From Planctomicrobium piriforme (lineage in GTDB: Bacteria; Planctomycetota; Planctomycetia; Pirellulales; UBA1268): a stretch of DNA of 64,000 nt. The DNA is taken from contig CAMBPQ010000001.1 in the NCBI GenBank assembly GCA_945869735.1, positions 1-64,000 on the forward strand. The letters are read 5' to 3'. How positions within the stretch are numbered: the first letter of the stretch is position 1; each line of letters starts with the position of its first letter. The notes beneath the pieces were generated by a model. It was not told the origin of the DNA, made no database searches, and saw only the letters and a program-made list of their open reading frames with translations. This document shows, piece by piece, positions 26,635 to 35,587 of this stretch. Position numbers and translations under genes: made by a program.

Positions 26635-28749
26635 ATGACGAACCCTGAGGATTTCCTGGCGCCCGGCGGGCGGCTTGCCGCGCGGCTGGCCGGGTGGGAG
26701 TCGCGGCCCGAACAGGTCGAGATGGCCAACCTCGTCGCCGAGGCGATCGCGGTGCGAAAGCACGCGATCATCGAGGCCGGCACCGGCGTGGGGAAGAGCC
26801 TCGCGTATCTCGTGCCCGCGGTGCTCGCCGTGACCGCCGACCAGGCCGAGCCCGTGGCCGATGAGATCGAGCCCGACTGGGACAACGAGGATGAGCCAAC
26901 GGCGGCGGCACCGGTCGGCCGGCCGCGGCGGGTCGTGATCTCGACCCATACCATCGCCCTGCAGGAACAGCTCGTCACCAAGGACATCCCGCTCGTCGCG
27001 GCGGTGATGCCCAGAGAGTTTTCCGCGGTGCTCGTCAAGGGACGGCGCAACTACGTGAGCCTGCGGCGGCTGACGCTGGCGCTGGAGCGGTCAGGGAGCC
27101 TGTTTTCCGACGAGGGCGAGCGGGCCGAGCTCCTCGAGATCGCGTCGTGGGCCAAGCACACAGCCGACGGCTCGCTCGCCGACCTGCCGGCCTTGCCCAG
27201 CGACGCCGTCTGGGACGAGGTGGCCAGCGACGCCGGCAACTGTATGGGCCGCGCCTGCCCGACCCACCAGCAGTGCCACTACTACGCCGCCCGACGTCGG
27301 ATGGCCCACGCGCAGGTGCTGATCGTCAACCATGCGCTCTACTTCGCCGATCTTGCCGTCCGCCGTGCGGGGGCGAGTCTGCTTCCCAATCACGACATCG
27401 TGATTTTCGACGAGGCTCACACCGTCGAGGGCGTGGCGAGCGAGCACCTCGGCATCGGGGTGTCGAGCGGCGGCGTGGAGCGGGTGCTCTCCAAACTCTT
27501 TAGCGAGCGGACCCATCGCGGGCTGCTCGCGCATTACAGGATGCACGACCTCGAAGCCGACGTCCGCCGCGGCCGCCGCGCCGCCGAGGCTTTTTTCGCC
27601 GCGGTCCGTGAGGAGGTGGGCGGACGCGGCGAATCACCCTGGCGGGTCACGAGGCCGGGCCTCGTGATCAACTCACTCGGCGAACCGCTCGCGTCTCTGG
27701 CGAGAAAGCTCCGCGCCGCATCCGACGGGATCGGCAATCCGGCGGAGCGACATGATTTTCTCTCGCTCGCGGATCGGCTTGATGCGCATGCGGCCGCCCT
27801 CGAGACCTGGCTAGGACAGAAAGCGGCGGGGAGCGTCTGGTGGGTCGAGGCCCAGCGGTCGCGCCGTGGCCGCGAGCGGATCACGCTCTCGAGCGCCCCG
27901 GTGGATGTCAGCGAGACGCTCCGCCGCGAACTCTTCGGCCGCGTTGGCACAGTCGTGCTCACAAGCGCCACGCTCGCCGTCGAGACGCCGGGGCCGAGAA
28001 AGCCCATGAACTCCGACATCAATGACTTCCGCGAGGCAAAAAAGAACGCGGATAGCTTCGCCTTCCTGCGGAGCCGGCTGGGCGTGGGCGACAAGGCCCT
28101 GTCGCGGCGGCTCGGCAGTCCCTTCGACTATGCCAGGCAGGCGAAACTCGTGCTCGTCGACCGGCTGCCCGATCCGGCCGACCGTGATGCGTATGACAGC
28201 GGCGTGGCCAAGATGATCCGGCGCTACGTGGCGCGGAGCGAAGGTCGTGCGATGGTGCTGTTTACGAGCCACGCCGCGCTCGCCAAGGCATCGGCGGAAC
28301 TCACCGGCTGGTGCGTGCGGCGGAACTTCCGGCTCGTGAGCCAGGCCGACGGCCTGCCGCGGTCACGGATGCTGGAGGAGTTTCGCGAGGGGCCAGGGAG
28401 CGTGCTGTTGGGCACCGACGGCTTCTGGCAGGGGATCGATCTACCGGGCGACGTGCTTGTGACCGTGATCATCACGAAACTTCCCTTTGCGGTGCCCGAC
28501 CGGCCGCTGGTCGCCGCCCGCATCGAAGCCATCAAGCAGGCCGGCGGCAACGCCTTCGCCGAATACCAGCTCCCCGAGGCGGTGCTCAAACTCAAGCAGG
28601 GTTTTGGCCGGCTGATTCGCACGCACACCGATCGCGGTTCGGTGGTGATTTTGGATCCGCGCATGGTCACGAAACCCTACGGCCAGGTCTTCCTCGATAG
28701 CCTGCCCCCCGCGGCGGTCGAGATCGAGCCCTTCGCTGACGACGCGTAG
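26635..28749 (+). CDS. dinG: ATP-dependent DNA helicase of the DinG/XPD family
   Basis: The 704-residue SF2 helicase unwinds DNA 5 prime to 3 prime during repair and at R-loops. Motifs: Walker A EAGTGVGKSLAYLVPA near residue 45, four clustered cysteines for a 4Fe-4S cluster (from about 203, including CMGRACPTHQQC), DEAH box IFDEAHTVEG near 258, then motifs III-VI (LTSATLAVE, MVLFTSHAAL, LLGTDGFWQGIDLPG, LKQGFGRLIR). The length matches DinG/YoaA-type proteins. It is a monocistronic-looking gene divergent from argH across about 97 bp. The Fe-S cysteine assignment is by position. Confidence 0.9.
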   Translation: MTNPEDFLAPGGRLAARLAGWESRPEQVEMANLVAEAIAVRKHAIIEAGTGVGKSLAYLVPAVLAVTADQAEPVADEIEPDWDNEDEPTAAAPVGRPRRVVISTHTIALQEQLVTKDIPLVAAVMPREFSAVLVKGRRNYVSLRRLTLALERSGSLFSDEGERAELLEIASWAKHTADGSLADLPALPSDAVWDEVASDAGNCMGRACPTHQQCHYYAARRRMAHAQVLIVNHALYFADLAVRRAGASLLPNHDIVIFDEAHTVEGVASEHLGIGVSSGGVERVLSKLFSERTHRGLLAHYRMHDLEADVRRGRRAAEAFFAAVREEVGGRGESPWRVTRPGLVINSLGEPLASLARKLRAASDGIGNPAERHDFLSLADRLDAHAAALETWLGQKAAGSVWWVEAQRSRRGRERITLSSAPVDVSETLRRELFGRVGTVVLTSATLAVETPGPRKPMNSDINDFREAKKNADSFAFLRSRLGVGDKALSRRLGSPFDYARQAKLVLVDRLPDPADRDAYDSGVAKMIRRYVARSEGRAMVLFTSHAALAKASAELTGWCVRRNFRLVSQADGLPRSRMLEEFREGPGSVLLGTDGFWQGIDLPGDVLVTVIITKLPFAVPDRPLVAARIEAIKQAGGNAFAEYQLPEAVLKLKQGFGRLIRTHTDRGSVVILDPRMVTKPYGQVFLDSLPPAAVEIEPFADDA

Positions 28750-28759
28750 GCACGGGTGC

Positions 28760-28967
28760 GGTGGTGGAGAGCGAGTTGAGGTGGCTCACGTCTTCCCCGC
28801 GCTCGCGCTTGGGGCTTCCTGCCGGGAAGCAACCGTACGGCGGCGGTGCCGACAAGAAGCCCGGAGCGCGAGCGATGGGAATGCGGGTGGCGTGCGTGGG
28901 TGGTGGTGGGGAGCGAGTTGAGGTGGCTCACGTCTTCCCGGCGCTCGCGATTGGGGCTTCCTGACGG
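28760..28967 (+). repeat. Two direct copies of a REP-like repeat carrying the GGGGCTTCCTG motif
   Basis: A unit of about 67 bp (GAGCGAGTTGAGGTGGCTCA followed by CTCGCGCTTGGGGCTTCCTG) occurs at about 28760-28826 and again at about 28900-28967. A related inverted AGAAGCCCGGAGCGCGAGCG lies between them. The motif is the reverse complement of the GGAAGCCCCAAGCGCGAG sequence that caps repeat family B. It sits between convergent dinG and the 29-kb gene. Confidence 0.7.
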
Positions 28968-28988
28968 TACCCGCGCCGCAACCGTTGC

Positions 28989-29639
28989 TTACTCGACGAG
29001 TTCCAACTCCGCCCACGTGGTCGGGTCGCCGTCCCAGGGAAACTCTGGCGGGGCGAAGCACGGCACCTTGCCGAGCCGACGGTCGACGAGCGCGGCGAAG
29101 AACCCGAGGCGGGGGATCTCTGCGGGGTCCCAGCCGGGTAGGGCGGCGGCGGCGATCATGGCATCGATCTGCCAGCCGTCGGCCGAGAGTTTCGACTCCA
29201 TCGTGATCGAGCCCTCGGGCAGTTCCGCCGGCACCTCGCTGGTGCGCGGAATCGTCGCGGGCACGGCCACGGGCTTGTCGGCGAGCCGCCCGCCACCTGT
29301 CGGCAACAGCGCGAGCCGCCGGCAGTAGCGGCCGGCGCGGTGGCTTTCGCCCGTCGGCCGCGTCGCGATCCAGAGGTGCAGGCCGTCGCTGTCTTCCGGC
29401 CGCGTCGGGTGGCACCACCGGGTCGCACCGACGCTACGGGCCACGCCCCGCACGGCGAGCCCCGCGGGGTTCCACGCCATCCAGAGATCGAGTACGTCGG
29501 GCACACTCGCCACGTCGGCGAAGGATGGCAAGCGGCAGGTCTCGTCGAACCCTCCCGTGGCTGGGGGCCAGAGCTTTTCCCGGCGGCGGCAGCGGAGCCG
29601 GAGTGTGAACAGGGCGGCCGGGTTGACGAGGGGGCACAT
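28989..29639 (-). CDS. Hypothetical protein, possible CBM9-like sugar-binding domain
   Basis: The 216-residue protein has a pattern common in planctomycete proteins of unknown role, with DLWMAWNPAGLAVRGVARS, HLWIATRPTGESHRAGRYC and a C-terminal DGWQIDAMIAAAALPGWDP. The spacing of tryptophans and aspartates recalls the carbohydrate-binding family 9-like fold, but I cannot confirm it. No signal peptide is evident. The track starts at a GTG (29681); I use the ATG of MCPLVNPAALF. It is divergent from glgA across about 130 bp, so a polysaccharide link is possible but unproven. Confidence 0.6.
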   Translation of the reverse strand: MCPLVNPAALFTLRLRCRRREKLWPPATGGFDETCRLPSFADVASVPDVLDLWMAWNPAGLAVRGVARSVGATRWCHPTRPEDSDGLHLWIATRPTGESHRAGRYCRRLALLPTGGGRLADKPVAVPATIPRTSEVPAELPEGSITMESKLSADGWQIDAMIAAAALPGWDPAEIPRLGFFAALVDRRLGKVPCFAPPEFPWDGDPTTWAELELVE

Positions 29640-29709
29640 ATGGTTGGAAAGGAAAATCGTGAGGGTTTTATTGGGCCGCACGGCGTCGGGACCGTGCCAA
29701 ACCGTGACC

Positions 29710-29715
29710 TATACT
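29710..29715 (+). promoter_or_regulatory. Candidate -10 element upstream of glgA
   Basis: The hexamer TATACT lies about 53 bp upstream of the glgA ATG, within an unusually AT-rich patch between the divergent genes. No convincing -35 box lies at 16-18 bp. This is a weak single-element match. Confidence 0.25.
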
Positions 29716-29768
29716 ATCAATAGCCGTGCGGGAATTGTTCCACCGCCGCTCTCCGTGGATCGCCGTGC

Positions 29769-31250
29769 ATGCGCGTTTTTGAAATTGCCAGCGAGGCCGT
29801 CCCCTTCGCTAAGACCGGCGGCCTGGCCGACGTCACAGGGGCGCTGCCGGAGGCACTGGCCGGCCTCGGCTGCGACGTGTCGCTGGTGATGCCTGCCTAC
29901 GGTGAGGTGTTTTCGAAGGGGCTGACGATCGAGCCGACGGGCATCGAGTTCGAGGTGCCGATCGGAGCCCGAGCGCCGCTGGCGAGGATCCTCCGCTGCC
30001 GCCGCCCTGGCTCGCGGATCGATGTCTATCTCGTCGCCAACAACGAGCTCTACGACCGACCCACGCTCTACGGCGGCTCACACGATTACGCTGACAACGC
30101 CGAACGCTACATCTTCTTTTCGCGGGCCGCGGTCGAGCTGGCCTGCCGGCTCGGTGGGCGGTGGGACATCCTCCACTGCCATGACTGGCAGACGGGCCTC
30201 GTGCCGGCCTACCAGAAGCTGCTCTATGGATCGCACGCGGCCGTCGCTGCGGCGCGGACCGTGATGACGATCCACAACATGGCCTACCAGGGACTGTTCT
30301 GGCATTGGGACATGCTCCTCACTGGCCTCGACTGGCGGTATTTCAACTGGCAGCAGATGGAGTTCTACAGTCAGCTCAACCTGCTCAAGACCGGCATCGT
30401 GTTCGCCGACGCGATCAGCACAGTGAGCCCCACCTACGCCCGTGAGATCCAGTCGGCGCCGGGCGGCTGCGGCCTCGAGGGCCTGCTGTCGTCACGCAGC
30501 GACGCGCTCACCGGCATCGTCAACGGTATCGATACCGTGGTCTGGGACCCGGCCACCGACCCGCACATCCCCAGACCCTACGGCAGCGACGATGTCGACG
30601 CGGGGAAGTATGCCGCCCGCGTGGCCTTGGCGGCGCGGCTCGGCCGCGCGGCGCCCGATTCGCGACCGCTGGTGGCCTTCGTCGGCAGGCTCGTCGAGCA
30701 GAAGGGGGTGGAACTTGTGCTCGAGGTGCTCGGCCGGATGGCGGGCTCGGGCTCGGCCCATTTCGTGATTCTCGGCACCGGCAACCCAGAGTATGAGCGG
30801 CAGCTCCAGCGTGCGGCTGCCACCTTCCCCGGCACGGTCGACCTCATGGTCGGCTTCGACGAGGGGCTCGCCCACCTCGTGCAGGCCGCCGCCGACATCA
30901 CCCTCGTGCCGAGCCGGTTCGAGCCCTGTGGTCTGACACAACTCTACGCACAGCGTTACGGCTCGATCCCTGTGGTTCGGGCCACCGGCGGCCTTGTCGA
31001 CACCGTCGTCGACACCACGCCCGAGACACTCCGCGATGGCACGGCGACCGGATTCGTGTTCGAGGGCTTTGACGCGGCCGGGCTCGACGCCGCCTTGAGC
31101 CGCGCGATCGAGGCCCATGCCGACAAGCCGCTTTGGACCAGGCTCGTGCGGCACGTCATGCGGCAGGACTGGTCGTGGGGGACGAGCGCCCGCGAGTATC
31201 TGCGGCTCTTCGAGCGGACGCTGGCGAGCGCGCCCGCACCGGTTGAGTGA
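29769..31250 (+). CDS. glgA: Glycogen synthase GlgA
   Basis: GlgA (GT5 family) extends alpha-1,4-glucan chains from ADP-glucose. The 493-residue protein begins MRVFEIASEAVPFAKTGGLADV, with the KTGGL ADP-glucose motif at residues 15-19. It has HCHDWQTGLVPAY in the first Rossmann domain and FVGRLVEQKGVELV, PSRFEPCGLTQLYAQRYG and GGLVDTVVD in the second. The length is normal. Glycogen storage beside a cyanophycin gene elsewhere in the window points to a cell that stores both carbon and nitrogen. No other glg gene is adjacent. Confidence 0.96.
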   Translation: MRVFEIASEAVPFAKTGGLADVTGALPEALAGLGCDVSLVMPAYGEVFSKGLTIEPTGIEFEVPIGARAPLARILRCRRPGSRIDVYLVANNELYDRPTLYGGSHDYADNAERYIFFSRAAVELACRLGGRWDILHCHDWQTGLVPAYQKLLYGSHAAVAAARTVMTIHNMAYQGLFWHWDMLLTGLDWRYFNWQQMEFYSQLNLLKTGIVFADAISTVSPTYAREIQSAPGGCGLEGLLSSRSDALTGIVNGIDTVVWDPATDPHIPRPYGSDDVDAGKYAARVALAARLGRAAPDSRPLVAFVGRLVEQKGVELVLEVLGRMAGSGSAHFVILGTGNPEYERQLQRAAATFPGTVDLMVGFDEGLAHLVQAAADITLVPSRFEPCGLTQLYAQRYGSIPVVRATGGLVDTVVDTTPETLRDGTATGFVFEGFDAAGLDAALSRAIEAHADKPLWTRLVRHVMRQDWSWGTSAREYLRLFERTLASAPAPVE

Positions 31251-31263
31251 AGGCCGCGATCCG

Positions 31264-31470
31264 TCAGGAAGCCCCAAGCGCGAGCGCGGGGAAAGCGGGT
31301 GGCCTTGATGCGGTGCCGGATTGGTTCACCGGGGGTGGCATGCTCGCCGCCGGGGGATTTTGCTACAGGATGCCCGTGTGGCCGACGGTGCGTCGCTCGT
31401 GAGTCGCAAAGATTCCCCGGCGTCTGCGCGTGCCACCCCAGGCTCCTCACGATCGGGAGTCGGTGCGATC
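31264..31470 (+). repeat. Dispersed repeat family B, copy 2 (with GGAAGCCCC cap)
   Basis: Same order as copy 1: CAGGAAGCCCCAAGCGCGAG, GATTGGTTCACCGGGGGTGG, GGGGGATTTTGCTACAGGAT, GAGTCGCAAAGATTCCCCGG, GTCTGCGCGTGCCACCCCAG and a CGATCGGGAGTCG tail. It starts about 14 bp after the glgA stop, so it could influence the 3 prime end of that transcript (inference). Confidence 0.8.
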
Positions 31471-31502
31471 AATCGGACGGTAGCCCTTGAGGTGGTTCCT
31501 GC

Positions 31503-31540
31503 AGTCAGGAAGCCCCAAGCGCGAGCGCGGGGAAGACGCG
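31503..31540 (+). repeat. Isolated GGAAGCCCC REP-like repeat
   Basis: The sequence GTCAGGAAGCCCCAAGCGCG, continuing AGCGCGGGGAAGACG, repeats the family-B cap without the rest of the element. It lies in the 399-bp gap between glgA and the small exported protein gene, after repeat B2. Confidence 0.65.
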
Positions 31541-31649
31541 ACGGCCGCGAGGGGGAAACGTCTGCGAAGATGGGCAACTTGGTTGCGATGATGCCGTGGC
31601 TCCGCATGTCGCGAGCAGCAGCGCGACCCGGGCGACCGATACACAACGC

Positions 31650-32027
31650 ATGACTCGAATCTTTGTCGTCATCATGCTCACGGTCGCCGCAGTGGCTCTT
31701 GTGCCCGCCGGCACTCGGGCGGGCGATCCCTGCGGGAAGTGCTCCGCCTGCAAGCAGACGGCGGCGGGTGACGAGACGCCTTGTGGCGATACGGGCTGCG
31801 GGCCGAGGTATTGCGGCGCGGTCCACGACGAGTCGCGGTGCCCCGATCCTTGTGATTGCAGCGGTCGGTGGCGGGGCTGTAACGGCACGCGGCAGGGGCC
31901 GGAAAAACTCGCACCCTGGCAGTTGCCGCCGGGTCGCGGTTTCCAGAGCGGCGAGGACGTCGGCTATCTGGCGCCGCGGTGCGGCGGGTGTCAGACCTGC
32001 GGACCGCGGTTTCCCTGGTTCTTCTGA
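31650..32027 (+). CDS. Small exported cysteine-rich protein
   Basis: The 125-residue protein has a signal peptide (MTRIFVVIMLTVAAVALVPAGTRAG) and a mature part with about 16 cysteines in short clusters (CGKCSACK, CGDTGCGPRYC, CPDPCDCSG, CGGCQTCG). The arrangement suggests metal binding or several disulfides outside the cytoplasm. The track starts at 31596 with a GTG; the ATG at 31650 yields a clean signal peptide. Its last 37 bases overlap the convergent gene on the other strand. I recognise no family. Confidence 0.65.
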   Translation: MTRIFVVIMLTVAAVALVPAGTRAGDPCGKCSACKQTAAGDETPCGDTGCGPRYCGAVHDESRCPDPCDCSGRWRGCNGTRQGPEKLAPWQLPPGRGFQSGEDVGYLAPRCGGCQTCGPRFPWFF

Positions 32028-33244
32028 CACTCCGCTACGAGCGTGGCGGCGAACGTGACCTCGTCGCCGCGGTCGCTTGAAGCGCGACGAAGCAGTTCCC
32101 ACTCGCCCGCAGTCGCGGCGAGATCGACGAGCGACGGCAGGGCGCCGGCCGCCTGAAGCGGGCTCGGCATCCCGTCGTCTCGCGGCCGCGCGATCGCGGC
32201 GTGGAGTGCCTCGGCAGGCCGTTGCAGCCTGGTGAGCAGGAGCACGAGCGTGTCGCAGGGCAGAGCGCCGGCTTCGGGCTCGGCCGTGGCTGCCGCCCTG
32301 CGAAAAAACCGCACCGCCTGCTCGACGTCGAACCCGAGTTGGCTACCGTAAAACAGCCGCGACGCCTCACCGACGTTTTCGAAGGGTGGTTCCCCAGGAT
32401 AGACGACGTCGGCCGGCAGCCGGCTGGCATAGGTGCCGAGTTCCCAGGCGCGACGGATCGTCGGCTCGTCCTCGCACAGCCGCGCGATCCGGAGCACCGA
32501 TTGCACGTGCGAGACGTCTGCGTACAGGCCGGCCTCACCCTCACCTGCCACCGCGAGCAGCGTGGGAATCGACGCCGGCAACGCGGGGATGGCGATACCG
32601 CGATGCTCGAGGTCGTGTGTGAGATTCGCCACCACCTCGGCGTGGAGGTGGGCGACGAGCACTCCCGCCGCGGGCCGCTGCCGCGCTGCCGGCAGCCGGG
32701 AGACGGCTTGCTCGTAGGTGGTGATCGCGTTGCACGTGCCCTGCGTGCGGAGCACGAGCGAGATGCCCAGCGCCGGATCGACGGCCTCCCAGAGCGCGAT
32801 ACCGAGAATTTCCTGGAGCTTGTGGGAGGACTGTTCGTCGTTCTCGTTCGCCGCGGTCGCGAGCGTGAGGGCCAGTGGCTCGAGTTTCGCGGAGACTTCC
32901 GCGGGGTCGGCCACCGCCCGCAGATACATCCAGGCCGCGGCCACCTGTCCTTCATCGAGCAGCGACCAGCCCACTTCGCGGCAGGCGGCAAGCGACCGCT
33001 CATCAAACCGCTCGCGGACACCGGCGGGGATGTCCCCTGGGGAACCGACCGGCGGCAGGCCGACGGCCACCCGTGCCTGCATGAGCCGCGCGTCGAACAG
33101 GGCATGCCAGCGTCGTCGTTCGGCGAGCGATGCGGCGAGCGCCTCGAGCATGGCCTCCGGGCCGGCGTCGGCGCAGGTGCGACGGAGGCGGGCAAAGCAG
33201 TCGGGGGTGGCGAAGTCGTGGAGGGTGTCTGGTGTGGTGGTCAT
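31991..33244 (-). CDS. Alpha-helical TPR-like hypothetical protein
   Basis: The 417-residue cytoplasmic protein is mostly helical with TPR-like segments (AREVGWSLLDEGQVAAAWMYL-type pattern, SRLFYGSQLGFDVEQAVRFF, PCDTLVLLLTRLQRPAEALHAA). The ATG overlaps the TrmH-family gene stop (ATGA), so it is coupled with the two methyltransferases upstream. The track starts at 33376 inside that gene. Similar proteins are found in planctomycetes; the function is unknown to me. Its 3 prime end overlaps a convergent small gene by 37 bp. Confidence 0.75.
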   Translation of the reverse strand: MTTTPDTLHDFATPDCFARLRRTCADAGPEAMLEALAASLAERRRWHALFDARLMQARVAVGLPPVGSPGDIPAGVRERFDERSLAACREVGWSLLDEGQVAAAWMYLRAVADPAEVSAKLEPLALTLATAANENDEQSSHKLQEILGIALWEAVDPALGISLVLRTQGTCNAITTYEQAVSRLPAARQRPAAGVLVAHLHAEVVANLTHDLEHRGIAIPALPASIPTLLAVAGEGEAGLYADVSHVQSVLRIARLCEDEPTIRRAWELGTYASRLPADVVYPGEPPFENVGEASRLFYGSQLGFDVEQAVRFFRRAAATAEPEAGALPCDTLVLLLTRLQRPAEALHAAIARPRDDGMPSPLQAAGALPSLVDLAATAGEWELLRRASSDRGDEVTFAATLVAECQKNQGNRGPQV

Positions 33245-34077
33245 GAGTGGGTGTGCCTTTGGCGGACGGCCTCGTAGGCGAGCACGGCCGCGGTGGCGGA
33301 GAGGTTGAGGCTGTCGGCGAGGCCGTGCATCGGCAGGCGGACGGTCTCGAACGCCAGTCCAGCGGCGCTGCCCCATGCCGACGAGAGGCCGTGGGCTTCG
33401 CTGCCCAGCAGGATCGCGACGTTGCCGAGAAGATCGGCCTCGTGCCAGAGCTGCCGTCCTTCGGGCGTGGCCGCCACGACCCGCCGGGCGTGCCTACGGC
33501 ACCAGGCGATCGTATCCGTGGTCGACGCCGCCGCCAGCGGCATCGAAAAGACCGTGCCGAGACTGGCGCGGATCACCGCGGGGTTGGTGACGTCGGTCCG
33601 CGCGTTCGAGACGATCACGCCACCGAGGCCGGCGGCATCAGCGGTGCGGATGATCGCGCCGAGATTCCCAGGTTTCTCAACTCCTTCGATGATCAGCAGG
33701 GGCCGGTCCGCGTCGAATGCGACGTCGGTGAGTGGCCGCGGTCCGAAGCGGACCACGCCGACCACGCCCTCGTTACGGTTGCCGAAAGCGATGCGGTCGA
33801 ATGCCTTGTTGGAAAGCGTGGCGATCCGCGTGCCACCGGCCGCGAGTCGCGCCAGCCAGTCGCGCAGCGGTGGGGCATCGGCGGTGCGGAGCGCCTCGGC
33901 ATCGATGGCGACGAACACCTCGACGAACTCCGCGCCGGCCGCCTCGGCACGCGCAAGTTCCCGCCGACCGTCGACGAGTGTCAGGCCGGTCACCCGCCGC
34001 GCCTCGGCGTCGCGAAGCGCCGCGGCCTGCTTGACCCGCGGGTTGGCGGGGCTTGTGATCGATTCCGGTTCGTTCAT
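33241..34077 (-). CDS. TrmH/SpoU-family RNA 2'-O-methyltransferase
   Basis: The 278-residue protein methylates ribose 2 prime-hydroxyls of rRNA or tRNA using SAM through a deep trefoil knot. Motif 1 is IEGVEKPGNLGAIIRTADAAG, motif 2 AILLGSEAHGLS, and motif 3 VRLPMHGLADSLNLSATAAVLAYE. The N-terminal about 110 residues form an L30e-like RNA-binding domain beginning ITSPANPRVKQAAALRD, as in TsnR and RlmB relatives. The target nucleotide cannot be read from sequence. It overlaps both neighbours by ATGA junctions, giving a three-gene operon. Confidence 0.9.
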   Translation of the reverse strand: MNEPESITSPANPRVKQAAALRDAEARRVTGLTLVDGRRELARAEAAGAEFVEVFVAIDAEALRTADAPPLRDWLARLAAGGTRIATLSNKAFDRIAFGNRNEGVVGVVRFGPRPLTDVAFDADRPLLIIEGVEKPGNLGAIIRTADAAGLGGVIVSNARTDVTNPAVIRASLGTVFSMPLAAASTTDTIAWCRRHARRVVAATPEGRQLWHEADLLGNVAILLGSEAHGLSSAWGSAAGLAFETVRLPMHGLADSLNLSATAAVLAYEAVRQRHTHS

Positions 34078-34988
34078 GGTGCGGGAGCCACGCGGGCGAA
34101 GGAGCCGAGGTCGACAGATCGACCCGTGTCGTCAGTGCAGGTGAGCGAGCCGCTCTCGATCCGAGCCGGTGCCGGAACCGCCGCGGCGAGCAGGGCCTCG
34201 GAGAGTGTGTCCCGGAGTCGGCGATGATGCCAGCCGGGCGAGTGGCAGGTGAGGAGAATCGGCCCGGCAGTTGGCGGACCGAGGAGCCGGGCGATGTCGA
34301 CGAGCAGGCCCGGCAGGTCACGGTCGATGGAAAACGACTGACCCTTCGGCCCATGGCCCCACGACGGCGGATCGAGGATCACGCCGGAGAAACTCCGGCC
34401 GCGGCGCAGACAGCGCTGCACGAACGTGGCGGCATCTTCACAAACCCACGACACCGGCAGGTGGGCGAGCCCCGAGGCCTCGGCATTACGGCGTGCCAGG
34501 GCGATTGACTGCCGCGACGCATCGACATGAACGACTTCCGCGCCCGCGGCGGCGGCGGCGAGCGTGGCTCCGCCGGAATGGGCAAAGAGCGAAAGTACCG
34601 CGCTCCCGGCGGGCGTCGTCCGCTGGAGCCATCTCCACTGGTCGATCTGCTCGATGAAGACCCCGATCTGTCCGGAGGGTGCTGGATAGACTTCGAGCGC
34701 GAGCGTGGCCGGGCCAATGGGCACGCTCGCCACCCAGGGATCGGGCAGAACACCTGTGAACTCCCACTGCCCGCGGGGGGCCTCGGTGGCGCCGGAGTCG
34801 GACAGCCGGTAGACCGCCTGCGCGGCCCGCCATTCACCGGTGAGTCGACGTCGCACGCCCGTCTGGGGCAGTGGCCGATCGACGAGGATCCCGGCGAGTC
34901 GTTCGAGTCGGCGGCCGTTGCCTGCCGAATCGACACCGAAATCGACGAGTGCCGGGTCGCGAAACTTTCCAGGGGGTGAAGCGTTCAT
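34074..34988 (-). CDS. SAM-dependent RNA methyltransferase, RlmI/RlmK-like core
   Basis: The 304-residue class I methyltransferase has motif I LSLFAHSGGATLAAAAAGAEVVHVD, motif II DASRQSIALARRNAE, and the N6/C5-type catalytic motif ILDPPSWGHGPKGQSF, as seen in RlmK/RlmI-type large-subunit rRNA methyltransferases. It lacks the N-terminal PUA domain of RlmI, so the exact target is uncertain; the beta-strand-rich first 120 residues may replace it. It is first in the operon with the TrmH-family gene. The ATG start is supported by MNASPPGKFRDPALVDFG. Confidence 0.8.
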   Translation of the reverse strand: MNASPPGKFRDPALVDFGVDSAGNGRRLERLAGILVDRPLPQTGVRRRLTGEWRAAQAVYRLSDSGATEAPRGQWEFTGVLPDPWVASVPIGPATLALEVYPAPSGQIGVFIEQIDQWRWLQRTTPAGSAVLSLFAHSGGATLAAAAAGAEVVHVDASRQSIALARRNAEASGLAHLPVSWVCEDAATFVQRCLRRGRSFSGVILDPPSWGHGPKGQSFSIDRDLPGLLVDIARLLGPPTAGPILLTCHSPGWHHRRLRDTLSEALLAAAVPAPARIESGSLTCTDDTGRSVDLGSFARVAPAP

Positions 34989-35157
34989 AGAAGGAAGACA
35001 GAATACCCCCGGGTTCGGTCCATCGCGGACGGCAGCCCCATTCGCACCATAGATTAGGACCTTTCCATCATGGCATGACCCCGGTCGGCACGGCGATCAT
35101 GGCAGGCAGGTCCGCGGTCCCGGACGTCATCACGCGCGGCCGCCGCATCACGGTGGC

Positions 35158-35463
35158 ATGCCGCCGCATGGTCCGTGGCCCGATGCCATGGCCAAACTCC
35201 ATGAGATCATCGGCCAATTGTCGCGGATCGAGGCGAAGCTCGACGATCGCGACAAGGATGCCGGCTCCCGTGCCAGCGATCGGCCTCAGCCGGCAATGCC
35301 CGCCGAGGCGCGGGCGATGATGGAGAAGCGGATGGAGGAGAGCCAGCGTCGAATGGAGGAAGGCCGTCAGAAGATGGAACAGGCCCGCAAGCGGTTCGCC
35401 GAGATGGAGGAGCGGATCAAGAAACTCGAGGCCGAAGTCGAGCGGCTGAAAGCCGGAAAGTAG
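35158..35463 (+). CDS. Small coiled-coil protein
   Basis: The 101-residue protein is a short MPPHGPWPD lead, then a coiled coil from about residue 48 with heptad-like Glu/Lys/Arg/Met repeats (MMEKRMEESQRRMEEGRQ to EERIKKLEAEVERLKAGK). The reading frame stays open upstream to a TAG at 35050 and reads as His/Gly/Pro-rich sequence, but it has no usual start codon, so the true N-terminus may be longer or altered. No family is recognised. A role as a structural or nucleoid-type protein would be speculation. Confidence 0.55.
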   Translation: MPPHGPWPDAMAKLHEIIGQLSRIEAKLDDRDKDAGSRASDRPQPAMPAEARAMMEKRMEESQRRMEEGRQKMEQARKRFAEMEERIKKLEAEVERLKAGK

Positions 35464-35587
35464 CCGAGCGGCCTCCACGAGATTCTCGCGGAGCCTCCGT
35501 GGCTTACGCCATTGGGCTTCCGGACTCAGGCAGCGTAACCGCGTGAACGGTACGGCAGGGCCACGTGAAGCTTCGCCCCGCGACCTA

